Source of the DNA: Centropus unirufus
Lineage: Eukaryota > Chordata > Aves > Cuculiformes > Centropidae
Direction: 5' to 3'
DNA: 64,000 bases
Assembly: GCA_013397695.1 (NCBI GenBank)
Contig: VYZI01000104.1
Location: forward strand, 1,907,022 to 1,971,021
The position numbers and the translations under genes are program-made. Under the pieces are notes generated by a model that saw only the letters and a program-made list of their open reading frames with translations, ran no database searches and was not told the DNA's origin. Shown here piece by piece: positions 53,430-64,000 of the stretch (positions are counted from its first letter, which is position 1; each line of letters opens with the position of its first letter).

Positions 53430-56400
53430 TAGGATGATTAAATAGTTATATCTGACAGGGTAGAAGGATGGAAAAAAAATGTGCAGTGCACTTAACTGTC
53501 ATCATGTATAAAATAATTCAAACTAAATGACAAGGTAAAAGAACATTTACCTCTCAGCAATAGGGAGTCCAATAGACTCAAAATAAAATAAAAAAATGCC
53601 ACAGGGAAATGATGAAATGCAATACTGTACACAGAGCACATTCAGAATAGTTCCATTGAGTAACTATTTAATATAGCAAGAAAGAGTGCATTCTAAAGAG
53701 TTGTCTTACTTAACAGCAGGGTATTCACACTTCATTTAATCCATCTTCTGTTGAAAACCAAAACACCATAGTTATGCCAGATTTAAATTATCTCATGATT
53801 CATCATCAGGTCTCATAATTAATTGAAATGTAATTGTAAAATTACATGAGGTAGACACAAGTGCCAAGATAGTTCTTGCACAGATAACTGGACACTGTGC
53901 TCTGAGTTCTCTTGCAGCAAAATCATATTATATCTCACATTATGCCAACTCTTGGAGAAAAATATCATCTCAGATTTAAAATATCCTGAAGACAAGCATT
54001 AAAAAAATAAATAGCTGTCACCCATCTTCTACATGGACCTCAGCTTTCCTCACAGGACTAGTCACACTCCTGTATTCTCCAGATTTTGGGAAGTGGATCT
54101 CTTCTTTTCTCACCCCAAACCCAGTTTACCCATTTATACTGTTTAATTTGTTTCGGATTCCATCTCACCAGTCCACTCTAAGAGTGGAGGTCATGTGCAG
54201 ATAATCAGTGCTATCACACCAAGAACTGTAAAACAAACACAGTTAAAACATGAATCTCTAGATAAATCAGGATTCCTAGCATGTCTTCCTATTATGTTTA
54301 CCACTGACATTGTCTAATTTGAATGATATCACATGTTGACATTTTAAAAAGCTTCATCATCAATATTAAAATCATGCTATGCAGCGCCAGGTTCAACGTT
54401 CACTGAATCACAGAAAACTGAATAAAAAAATTCAGCAGTAACATTTAAGTTGTAAAGATCTTTAGATTTCTTGTGTTAATATTTTACAAGTAAAGGTGTA
54501 CACCTTAGCGCTCAACATCATGCTGTCATTAATCACAGCACAAAAATAACCTGTGGAAATTCAAGTATTTTCTAGAATTTTTAGACATTGAAGATAATCT
54601 TCCAAACTTTCAAAATGATCCATCTGTGTTAACAGATTAATTCATATATTAGCACATAAGGCAGTGCCCACAGAGCCATCCAGATAGCTAAAAGCAAAGT
54701 ATGTCTGTGATAACACTACAGAAAGATAAGAGAAATAGCAAAGAATGAAGATGGATTTTGGGAATCTGGCATCTTCTCTGCATCAGATAACTTGCCTTCA
54801 GTACTAGCTACGAAATGGACAGCTGGAAAAATTGTATGAAGGGAAATCTTTGAGTACCTCTATTTAAGGTTATTTTAGGCAACCAGCCTAGAATAGGTTT
54901 AAATTGCTTGCCTGGAAACAGTTTGCCTTTGACAACTGAATGAACTTAGGCCCCTGACTTTAGTTTCTCATTAGCACCTGAGCTACATAACTGAAAGAAA
55001 CTATGCAAATAATTGATACACTGTTCCAAGCCCACAAGCTACCTGCACAATCTGACTCGGTATTAATTTATCTTGAGTTAAGCAATGTCGACAAGATTGC
55101 TTTATGGTTGCTTAAAAATGAATTATAAAATGTAAATACAGTAAGTTCCAAATAAAATGCAATGCCATGTAATTAAATAAATATTTTACATAAGCAACTG
55201 TAGGCAACATTTTCAATATTCAATTGCTGAGGAACTAGAGTGTCATTGATGCTTTCGTTAATCTTCATGTTATGACTGATCATATATGTTGAAAAGTTAT
55301 TCGCAAACCACTTCAGCTTATTTTTTCTCCAGCAGAACTGGCTGCACCAGGCACCCTTGTAATGTAGGAATCACCTCGCCCTCCTCGCTCCCCTGACCTT
55401 GTTCAAGATGCATGTGTTTCTTTATGCAATATACAGTTAGTAGTTATCTATAGTTATTATTTTTACCTGTGATTTAATGGACATGTAGACAGTCACAGAC
55501 ACAAATACAGAAGAGACGGCATTAAAGGTATCACTACCAATATCCATGAAATGTTGTATTTGGGAGAGACTACAGTTAGCTGGAGAATGCCTTTTGAATT
55601 TCTTTTTGTGAGATTAATACCAAAGTCACATAAACAAACACAGAATTATGACTTGTTCTATGTAAGCACTATGACTCATTCTCCTGCCCATTATTATTTC
55701 TCTCTCTTGATTTCTTAGAAAACTATTCAAAGCAGAGATTCTGAACCTTGAGACCTGCTTTCTGTGAAATCTGAGAAAGCGCGTCTCAGAGCAATTTTTG
55801 CTGTATTTTCAGTTCAGTACTGCTGGGAAGCCTGAAGAGTTTAATGCAATTTTATGACTGCCTGGAAACATGTAGTTTCAGGCAGTTATAATCTGTTTTA
55901 CTGCTTGTCATTCTCTAATACTCTGTTTTTTCTCCAGCTTATGGTATCATGGATGTTACAGGGTATTTTTACCTGCTACATCTGAGCAGGAGAGAAAACA
56001 GGCTTCATACCCCAACTGCCAGGTTCATCTGAACAACAAAATGCATCTTCTTCTTCAAACCCTCTTTTCCATCTACTTCTGCCTCTGTAGATTACACTCT
56101 CCCCTTACACAGATAAAGTGGGTTTGGATTTGAGCACAGACCAAATTTATGATTACTGGAGTGTTATTTCAATGAAATGAGCAAATCAATTGCATTCGGT
56201 TTGGTCTAGCAGATTTCCAGATTAAAGCAGATGATGGCAGACAGCCAGGAATGTGAAATAGCAATGGACGTACTTGTGTGCAGGCCTATAATACAAGCTT
56301 TTAAAGACGATTTTATGTGTCCTTGTATGCAGTTCAGCTGTCTACTTAGTCTTCTAGTCTCTTACAGGTTTCCTGAGCACAATATCTGTTCTCCATGAAA

Positions 56401-59400
56401 GAATTTTGAGAATTAAATTGCATCCATGCTAGACACCTATTAAAAAAAATAAATTACCATACCTAATTCTTGAGTATAAAACTAAGCTAAGAATACCCAA
56501 TGGACAACCTCTCCAAAAATGTACCCTATTCCTGGCATTTATTGTTAGCCCAAGCCACAGATTTTCTGTACAATGCATGATATTATTTACAATTGTCCTA
56601 GTAATTCATTAACCTATACTGCAACAAAGATTGTCACAATATACACTGAGTATACAAAATATACACAAAGTATAACTACTTTGGTGCAAGAGTTGTGCTT
56701 TTGAAGATATATTATACTAGAATTCTCCACGTCTACAGAGCAAACAAAACAGTAGGTCTTCTTCTGCTAAAAGCCTAAAGAGAGTATGAGCATTTATCAA
56801 CTTCTGTATTTTCTCGCCACACAAAGAGAGGAATTCTTTTCCATAAGTTCTACTTTAACAATACTGCTAGCTGCTTATAACAACTCCCTATTACCTTCCT
56901 TCCCAGCTTTGTAATGCAACAGCGATGCTTTGCAGGCAAGGAGCCAAAATCAGTATGAGACCTCTTATTAGCATAGCAAGCAGTAAGCACTCCACTCCCT
57001 CTGCAAACAGAACTAAGATAATGTGATATTCTTTCACATTGTGTTTTATTTCTCTTGCCAAGATATTGATCTCCTCATAAGGAGTAAAACAATAAGCTTT
57101 ATAAATCTGAAAATTTGTTAGAAGCCCAGAAAAAAAGTAAATACAAAACCAAAACAAAAAATGCAAACCACTCAAAACTCTAAGTTCTTAATGAAGTAAT
57201 ATCACAAAAGAAGAAGTTAATTTATTTTCTTAAGATAGTAATTATTTATAAGATTGCTTTTTTGACAAAACTATTAGTGTTCTGCCAGGGAGGATCTGAA
57301 TTCATGAAAGGCAATTTTAAGAAGGATATAATGATAATTTAAAAGCATAAGAGTATCATTTTTAAAAGGCAGTAAGTCATTTTAGGCTGCTATACAGACT
57401 AGAATAACAGTCATAAGAGAAATGTTTTAGAATGGAAAGTGATTTTGTTGGTAGTTCATCTTCAGCTAAAATATAACTAATGGAGGCAGCACTGTACAAG
57501 AGCAGCTAAGTAGCTTGCAGTCTACAAGCTACAGAAATAGCAGAATAGTCCAAAATCTATACACTAGAGATAAGAATTTGTGATATAATGTGAATGGGGA
57601 CATAAATTTGCTGCTCAATTAAATAGAATGTAACTGTAATAATTCAGTGCCTCTGTATTCCTTCTAATACTTAAAATGTCCCTTTCAGTTGGCTGAGTAA
57701 AGTTCCGCACACAGCCTAATATATTTTCCTCACAGGAAGGAATAAAAAACCATCATGTTTTTATCCCATTCTATCTTTAGATAGAATCTGAGGGATTAAA
57801 TTAAATGCAAATTTCATTTAAATGTCAGTATCTGAAGTTAATCCTATTGAAATTCTTTAACACCTCAGCTTTTCTTAAAACAATATTTAATCTTTGCATG
57901 TGTGCACACATGCTTAATCACTGTCTTGTAATTTTTTCCTTCACTTTACAGAGATTTATCATGTAGGTCCCCAAACATTTTCTTATTTCTATTTCTGAAT
58001 TAATAATTTCACTTAACCAGACATATTAGCATATATGGTAATACAGAAAAACCCAGCAGTTACCTAAACAAATTTAGGATTGGCATCCTTAGTTTAGAAA
58101 GCTGTATGTCATGTTTTAAAGACTGAAATCTACTTTGTCAAGAAACAAAGTACCTTCACTGATCTATTGTATAATTTTTAATTAGAGGCTATGGAGGATA
58201 ATTGCACACATTAATCTAGTTATCTACATTCAAGTGGCTATAGTCATAGAGCATGGATTAAACCATACTATCTTTTTCCACCTGTTTCTCAAAATATCTT
58301 TTCTAGCAGAATGTAAAAGCTTCCCCAGTTCCAGCTGGATTCAAAGTAAGGATTTACCACCACCAATAATAAACGCATGTATCTTATGCACTAGCCATCC
58401 TGTCTAGTTTCAGGTTACAAAATAATATATTTTTAAATGTGGCACTTAGTGCTAAATCAGCTTTTCCAGACCTCAACTGACAGACGAGGTCTACTCTTTA
58501 ACATAAGTTGCAGCTACTGCCCCTTTCTCAAAGATCAGATGGCACAGCCTGGGCTGCAACAACCTCACACCAAGACAAAAAGAGAAGCTAACATTTAGAA
58601 GACCAAAATTGTAAATATCAAACCTATGTACACAGATCTGAAGAGTAGGCTCTTTGGAGGTCACATTGAAGTTTCCCCTCTGAAATAAAGTTTTTAGCAC
58701 CTACTTAGCCGCTTCTCAGAACTCCTCTGAACTGCTAACAATGCCCCAGCAAAAAGTTTGGTACTGGGTAGATTAAACAAATTTCACTTGAAACAAAGCC
58801 ACAGTTGTGGAACATTCTTCAGTTCACAGGAAGCGATGAGATCAGGTGCTGTTCAGGAGGTAACAAACTACAGAGAGTGATAATGGCTAACATGTAATCC
58901 TTATTCCAAAATCACTTTGCTGTTCTTCACCATCAAAACTCTTCATGAATGCAGTAGGCTATCAGTGCCTATTTATTGGCTCTTATGCCCATTCAACAAT
59001 ATTCAGAGGTAAAGTTTTACACGTTAATGCACAGGGAATGGATAGAAACTGCCTGATAGCCACTTCATTATCAGCCTATCCAATTAAAAATCCTAAGTAG
59101 CCTCTTCAGTGCTGCTGTCCCATTTTCCATTTTTCCCTGTGTAACAGTTCTAACTCAAACAATACATCGTGCAGACTGCTTCTCTTCCCCCAGTTTTCTC
59201 CCAGAGTACTTCAGCCTGCTCAGGCAACACCATGACTCATTTCTTCAGCTATCATTGCAAAACTTCTTAGTGTCTATACAAAGAAGAAAGAAGGAACCCA
59301 AAAGCTCTTGTGGCTAACGTCAGCCCCCAGCAACGGTCATGAATGCCAGCTTTAGTCTCACTAGCCTTACCATCTCCCCACTTCTCTTGGTAGAAAGAAG

Positions 59401-60733
59401 CTCTGCTGAAGAGGGTGGAAGAGATGAGCCTAACACAGATGTGCAGATTAATGAAAAATCTCTTCTCCCTCCATTTAACAGAAGGGAAATAAAGAGAGTT
59501 AGCTCTCCAGACACTCTTTGGTGAAATCTTGTCACAATTTGAAATGCCAAATTTTAATTTGAAATATTTTCACTCGAGTTCTGTGATGTGGTTTATATAC
59601 AAAATTCTATATGCAATAGACTCCCATAGCAAAAAGAAGACATGTGTCCCCTCCTTGATTTTAATTAAATTCTGAGTAGTATGACATGTGGTATAGAGAA
59701 CAATTCATTAAATGAAGCAGCATGGGAAATGTAACAAAGAGAGAATGTGCCATACATAAAAAAAGGATTTAACATTTCCTTGAACACCATTATTTATCGA
59801 CATTGAACACTTAATCTTACCAAGCCTCAAAGAGCAAAAAAGAAATCATAACCTGAGCCTGTGTTCCATACTTTTAGTCTTCTAAAAATATCCAGGAAGC
59901 CTGAGCAAGCTTTTAGATAGACAACCTTCCCACCAAAATAAATGTCATGCCTGTGTTAAACTTGAGTGCACAATCCACTTCTATTTCTTCCAGGTGGCTA
60001 TATTCAAGAAGATACATCTAGCAGTTTCCCCGAATCAGCATTACTTAAACCAGTTCTGGTAAAATCTATTGTGAAAATATACCACTTAGGGAGTATGTGT
60101 GCCTATCACTAGGTAATAATGCTCTCTGTTATCCATTTTTTAAAGATGTTTAAGGAATTATTACTTGTTCACCCAGTTAATGAGACTTACCTGCCAGACC
60201 CATGGTGTTAGGTTAAACTACCACGCTTCTAAGAAGAAAGGCACATTCCTGCTTGTGGTTTTAGAGGCCTACTTGGTTTAAGTATCTTTTGTAAAATGCC
60301 ATTTTCTGCAACCAGGGAGTTCAGGTGCAGTTCTTTAAAACCTGTTTCCCACTATGGGCTGAAACTAGAGTTCACTATTACGTTTATGTCACAGAAAAGG
60401 ACTACCGCTACCTGAAGAGAACTGATGTAGCCAGCCCTAAAGGCAGCCTGTGTATGTGCCAGGTGCACAGACAGTGGGTGAACAGGCATGTTTACAGTAA
60501 GGCCACCTCCCGACACAACCAAACAGCAAAGAGAACTCCCTAGCAAAAGGCATTTACATTATTTACCTCGGTGGAAGGCCCAGTAGCATTATAAGCAGCC
60601 TCATAAAGAACACAGCGCAGAAGTCCCCATCCCAACAGCAGGTTGCCAAGCTGAGACCATTATATCGAATTCCCAGCTCAGACAAATCTCTTCAGCCTGC
60701 TAAGGAAAAGTTTTAAAACACCTCTGTAAACCT

Positions 60734-60950
60734 CTGTCCTGCACTTGGGACACAACAACCCCAGGCAGCACTACAGGCTTGGGGAAAACTGGCTGCAAAG
60801 CTGCCTGGAGGAGAAGGACCTAGGGGTGTTGGGTGACAGCCAACTGAACATGAGCCAGCAGTGTGCCCAGGTGGCCAAGAAGGCCAATGGCATCTTGGCT
60901 TGTATCAGAAACAGAGTGGCCAGCAGGTCCAGAGAGGTGATCCTTGTCAT
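60734..60950 (+). mobile_element. CR1 LINE fragment (end of ORF2), 3'-truncated
   Basis: Plus-strand translation from 60748 reads HNNPRQHYRLGENWLQSCLE, then EKDLGVLGDSQLNMSQQCAQ and VAKKANGILACIRN, ending VASRSREVI. This is the typical C-terminal part of avian CR1 ORF2 just before the PLYSALVRP block. The match stops abruptly at about 60950 and passes into A/T-rich sequence, so both the rest of ORF2 and the 3' UTR are missing. It is better preserved than the other two CR1 copies, with no stop in the surviving frame. Confidence 0.93.
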
Positions 60951-63900
60951 CCTAAATTAAAATTAAATAAAACAAGAGCTGCAAAGAGTTAATGCAGAGC
61001 AAGTATAAAAAAATATATTAAGTTTAGTTTAATTTTTAAATGTTAAGATATTACAAGCAATGAGGGGAAAAAAGTGAAAATGTGCCAGAGAAATCTCCAG
61101 CTGCAAAATTCTAATATAAGATTAAAGCATACAAAAACATTGATTTTTATAATAAGCTGGATACTCAGATCTGTGTGATAACAAGTTGCTCCATACAAAT
61201 CAAATTAAAAAAAAAAAGTAATATACTAGATGATACAGACTTTAAAACTTGCCCTTTTTTTGAGCTTCAGAAAGATAAAACCAAAATAGGGATCCAAACA
61301 TTTTCTACAGGAGAATATAAGTGTTTTGTTGGACATGTTTACTTCTTTTCCCTTTTCAAAATGAGTTAAATCAATCTGATGATTTAAATGCTCAAAACTC
61401 CACTTTTGATTCTTAATAATAACATAATTTTGCTTGTCCAAACAAGCAAGTAAGTTGTGATAAAATAATTAAATAAATCTTATTATTCTGCTGCCATGTC
61501 TGACATATCACTGGTATGTAAAACAGACTGATCTGATTAAATACTGTCCAGCTGTTCTCACACACATGTTGCTACAAATGCCTCTCGAGTTTCTCTACAC
61601 TTCTAACTAATCTATGTATTTTTAAAGTCACATTCAATAAGATACTGTAACTACATATTACAACATGTCTAATGCATTAATTAAAGGGGATATTTAAGAA
61701 ACAAATATTTATAGCAGCTCATGCCCCAGTAAAGACTTAAAAACTAAAAGCAGCACAGCAATCAAAGCAGAGCAAAAAGAACAGCCACCAGAACTTCATG
61801 AAATAAATGACAATTTCCCCTGTTTTTTGTTTCTTTTATATATATACATTGAAAACAGAAGAAGGAATAAGCTGAGTAGATGAGTTTTTAATAGAGGATT
61901 AATTTCTTTTATATGAAACTCCTTTAACAGCCTGCTGTCACAAAACAGTTCCCAAAGCACAGCATTCACATAAAGAAACAGGACCGGAATTTCTGTTGTT
62001 GAAAATCTCAGATGGCTTCACATCTGCTTCACTGTCTTTTAGGTCACTACATTTCAGCAGATCTGCACGTGCACCTTCTGTGACTACATTTAAGGTCTAG
62101 CACAAGCTACAGACAGTAGAGTCTTCTGTGCATTTGCAATAAGAAACAACCACAGTAACTTGAACATCCTTCTACAGCAAACAAATGCTGTCACTTACCA
62201 TCCAAATGGTAGCAACCGAGCAAAAATTTAAAGTACATTAGATCCCTTCAAATAAGCATCATTCCAAAACCATAAATATTATGATAATACATAATTTTAC
62301 ATTAAAAAATATTAGAATAGAGTTTAGGTGGTTTAACTCTGGTGGTGAAACTGGTGATTTGCGTACCTCTGCCATCAATTTACTTTTTCCCAAATCACAT
62401 TTACTACAGTCAACAATACATTACATTTCCTGCAGTTTGGGAAAAAAGAAATATGATATTTGAAGCAAAGAAACATGCAGTTCTGTTCCAATATGCATCC
62501 TCTCTCCTGAAATGATCTCTTTAAAGCACAAACCAGGCCTCTGGTCACTCTTGCAGCCCAGTAAATCTCATCACCACTGGCACATCCACATTTTTAATCT
62601 CAATCTGTCTGCACAGAGGAACACACACACCAGTATACTTACAGCAATATTCTGATAAATCCGACATTGCTGTTATATTGTAAGCAGCCTTACGTAAACA
62701 ACATCCTTTGGTGTGGATAACAGGCTAGCTTTCTAGGTACTGTGCTCAGGCAGCCAACGCTGCAGAGAGACCCGAGAGAAGGAGCAGCCTCTTGTGACCC
62801 TCTGCTCCAAAGTGTCTTGCTTGAAGGCAATTGGAATGCAAAATGTGCTTTTGTAAATACACATTATTTTGCAAATACCACAACATATCAGATAACAAAG
62901 GAAGTAGTGATGTATAAAAAGTGCAGGTGAGGTCCCCAATAGGCTGCCAAAGGTATTCTCAGCAACATTGACATAGTCAGGAAAACTGTTCGATACTTGG
63001 CAATTTCAATGCTTGAAATTCTTGGCAATGCAAGAACAGGGACACATGAAAGCTTTATTTCTATACCATTGGAAAAATGTTTTAAAGTTGGGAACCTCTG
63101 TTTACAAATGAATTAAAAATATATATCAATTGTATTTTAAATGATAATACAAAGTATCTCAGCTAGTTATATTTATTTTTGCTGGTTTCAGTGGTGAGTT
63201 TTCAGCTTTCACGTGCATTAATTGCAGAAATATTATAGGAAAGAACTGCCTCCATTCAACACTTCATCGAGAGGAAAAAAGAGGATTGATCTAATTGCTT
63301 GCTGTTACACAAGTAATGCACAATATAAAAGTAAGAAACCCTTCTGTTCTTTTGAAAGTGTTCAATTACTGTCAAAACTAATGATCCAGTCTTGCAAGTG
63401 GTTATACTAAACAAATCCTACACTTGTATGAATTCCATTGAAGGCAGTGACGCTGCATGAATTGCAAGTTTCTCATTAATGCATTAACTTACAGCCCCTT
63501 TTCAAAACACTCGAGAAGAAAAACAAACCCTATATGTTAACATTATAGCTTCTGAAACCTAATCCTGCAAAGCAGAGATGAACTCGATGAAAACAATTTA
63601 CACGCATAATGGTATATCTCCACAACACTTCCTACATTAAAATGTTGCAATAGTTATGCTTTTACATGGCTGGTACACAGTAGCTATAAAGCTTCAGCTA
63701 GATCACCTTTCCAGAACAAGCAAACACGGAACAACCATCCGAGACACTTCATGCTTGCTTTGTGCTCCGTAACTTAGGGCCGGCAGCTCAGAGAAAGGCG
63801 TGCTCTGACCTCCAGTGCCCTAAGCTGCCAGGTTGTGCTCAATAACCAAAGATTTCAGTTCCTAAAAAAGCAAGAGGGCGAATAGGGTGTGTTTTCAAGC

Positions 63901-64000
63901 TTTTTGATTGTAAAGTAAACTTCATAACTGACATATCTTTTTAATCTCCTAACACATTGCATCAGCAGCCTTCAGAGACCAGAACCAATGCTATTCATTT

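Larger units (their letters stand above)
34947..64000 (-). other. EML6: EML6 intron 1, partial
   Basis: At least 29 kb upstream of exon 2 on the gene strand. I searched both strands for the exon 1 HELP signature (GYRGxxCRNNL) and found none. No CpG-island-like block marks a promoter here, so exon 1 should lie above 64000. The 80-base gap is the only unread part at its stated size. Named content: an L1-like fragment, two CR1 fragments, a diverged two-copy repeat, a hairpin cluster and small low-complexity tracts, listed separately. The stretches 34947-38800, 44000-53349, 53430-60700 and 60960-64000 otherwise hold nothing I can name. Confidence 0.8.

Noticed and set aside
57768..57787. 9-bp inverted repeat with two-base loop (ATTCTATCT/AGATAGAAT)
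   Set aside because: Too short and AT-rich to distinguish from chance in 64 kb.
1..64000. Prokaryotic features, CRISPR array, tRNA or rRNA genes
   Set aside because: Exon-intron structure and CR1 elements show a vertebrate nuclear locus; no regularly spaced repeats or RNA-gene signatures were seen, though tRNA-like pseudogenes cannot be excluded without a scan.

Overview
The window is eukaryotic, vertebrate and most likely avian nuclear DNA. It is AT-rich, its genes are interrupted by GT-AG introns, and its recognisable transposons are CR1 LINE fragments of the kind that dominate bird genomes. There are no bacterial-style operons, no ribosome binding sites and no CRISPR array. The species cannot be fixed from sequence alone; a crocodilian or turtle is a weaker alternative.

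The only protein-coding gene I can support is a partial minus-strand copy of EML6 (echinoderm microtubule-associated protein-like 6). Fourteen consecutive internal exons can be read between 34946 and 2579. By recalled homology they are exons 2 to 15. Every junction is GT-AG, codon phases join without a break, and the 2147 nt of coding sequence encode about 715 residues without a stop. They cover most of the first HELP/WD40 unit, the acidic linker, and the start of the second HELP/WD40 unit. Exon 1, with the start codon and promoter, is not in the window and should lie above 64000. The remaining 3' exons lie below position 1.

Layout, in + coordinates: 1-2578 is intron 15 (partial). 2579-4316 holds exons 15, 14 and 13 (second HELP region). 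7358-9744 holds a compact cluster of exons 12 to 9. 12289-34946 holds exons 8 to 2, separated by introns of about 1.9 to 5.8 kb. 34947-64000 is at least 29 kb of intron 1 and contains an 80-base assembly gap (53350-53429). Introns carry an old CR1 copy (about 13600-14445), a CR1 3' end (about 39371-39722), a CR1 fragment lacking its 3' end (about 60734-60950), a decayed L1-clade-like reverse transcriptase fragment (about 38830-38985), and several small tandem and inverted repeats.

I found no undescribed multi-gene system. The points most worth a second look are the L1-like fragment in a CR1-dominated genome, a diverged two-copy intronic repeat (about 40.2 and 42.3 kb), a hairpin cluster at 43.6 kb, the 3'-truncated CR1, and the different intron placement in the two homologous EML6 units.
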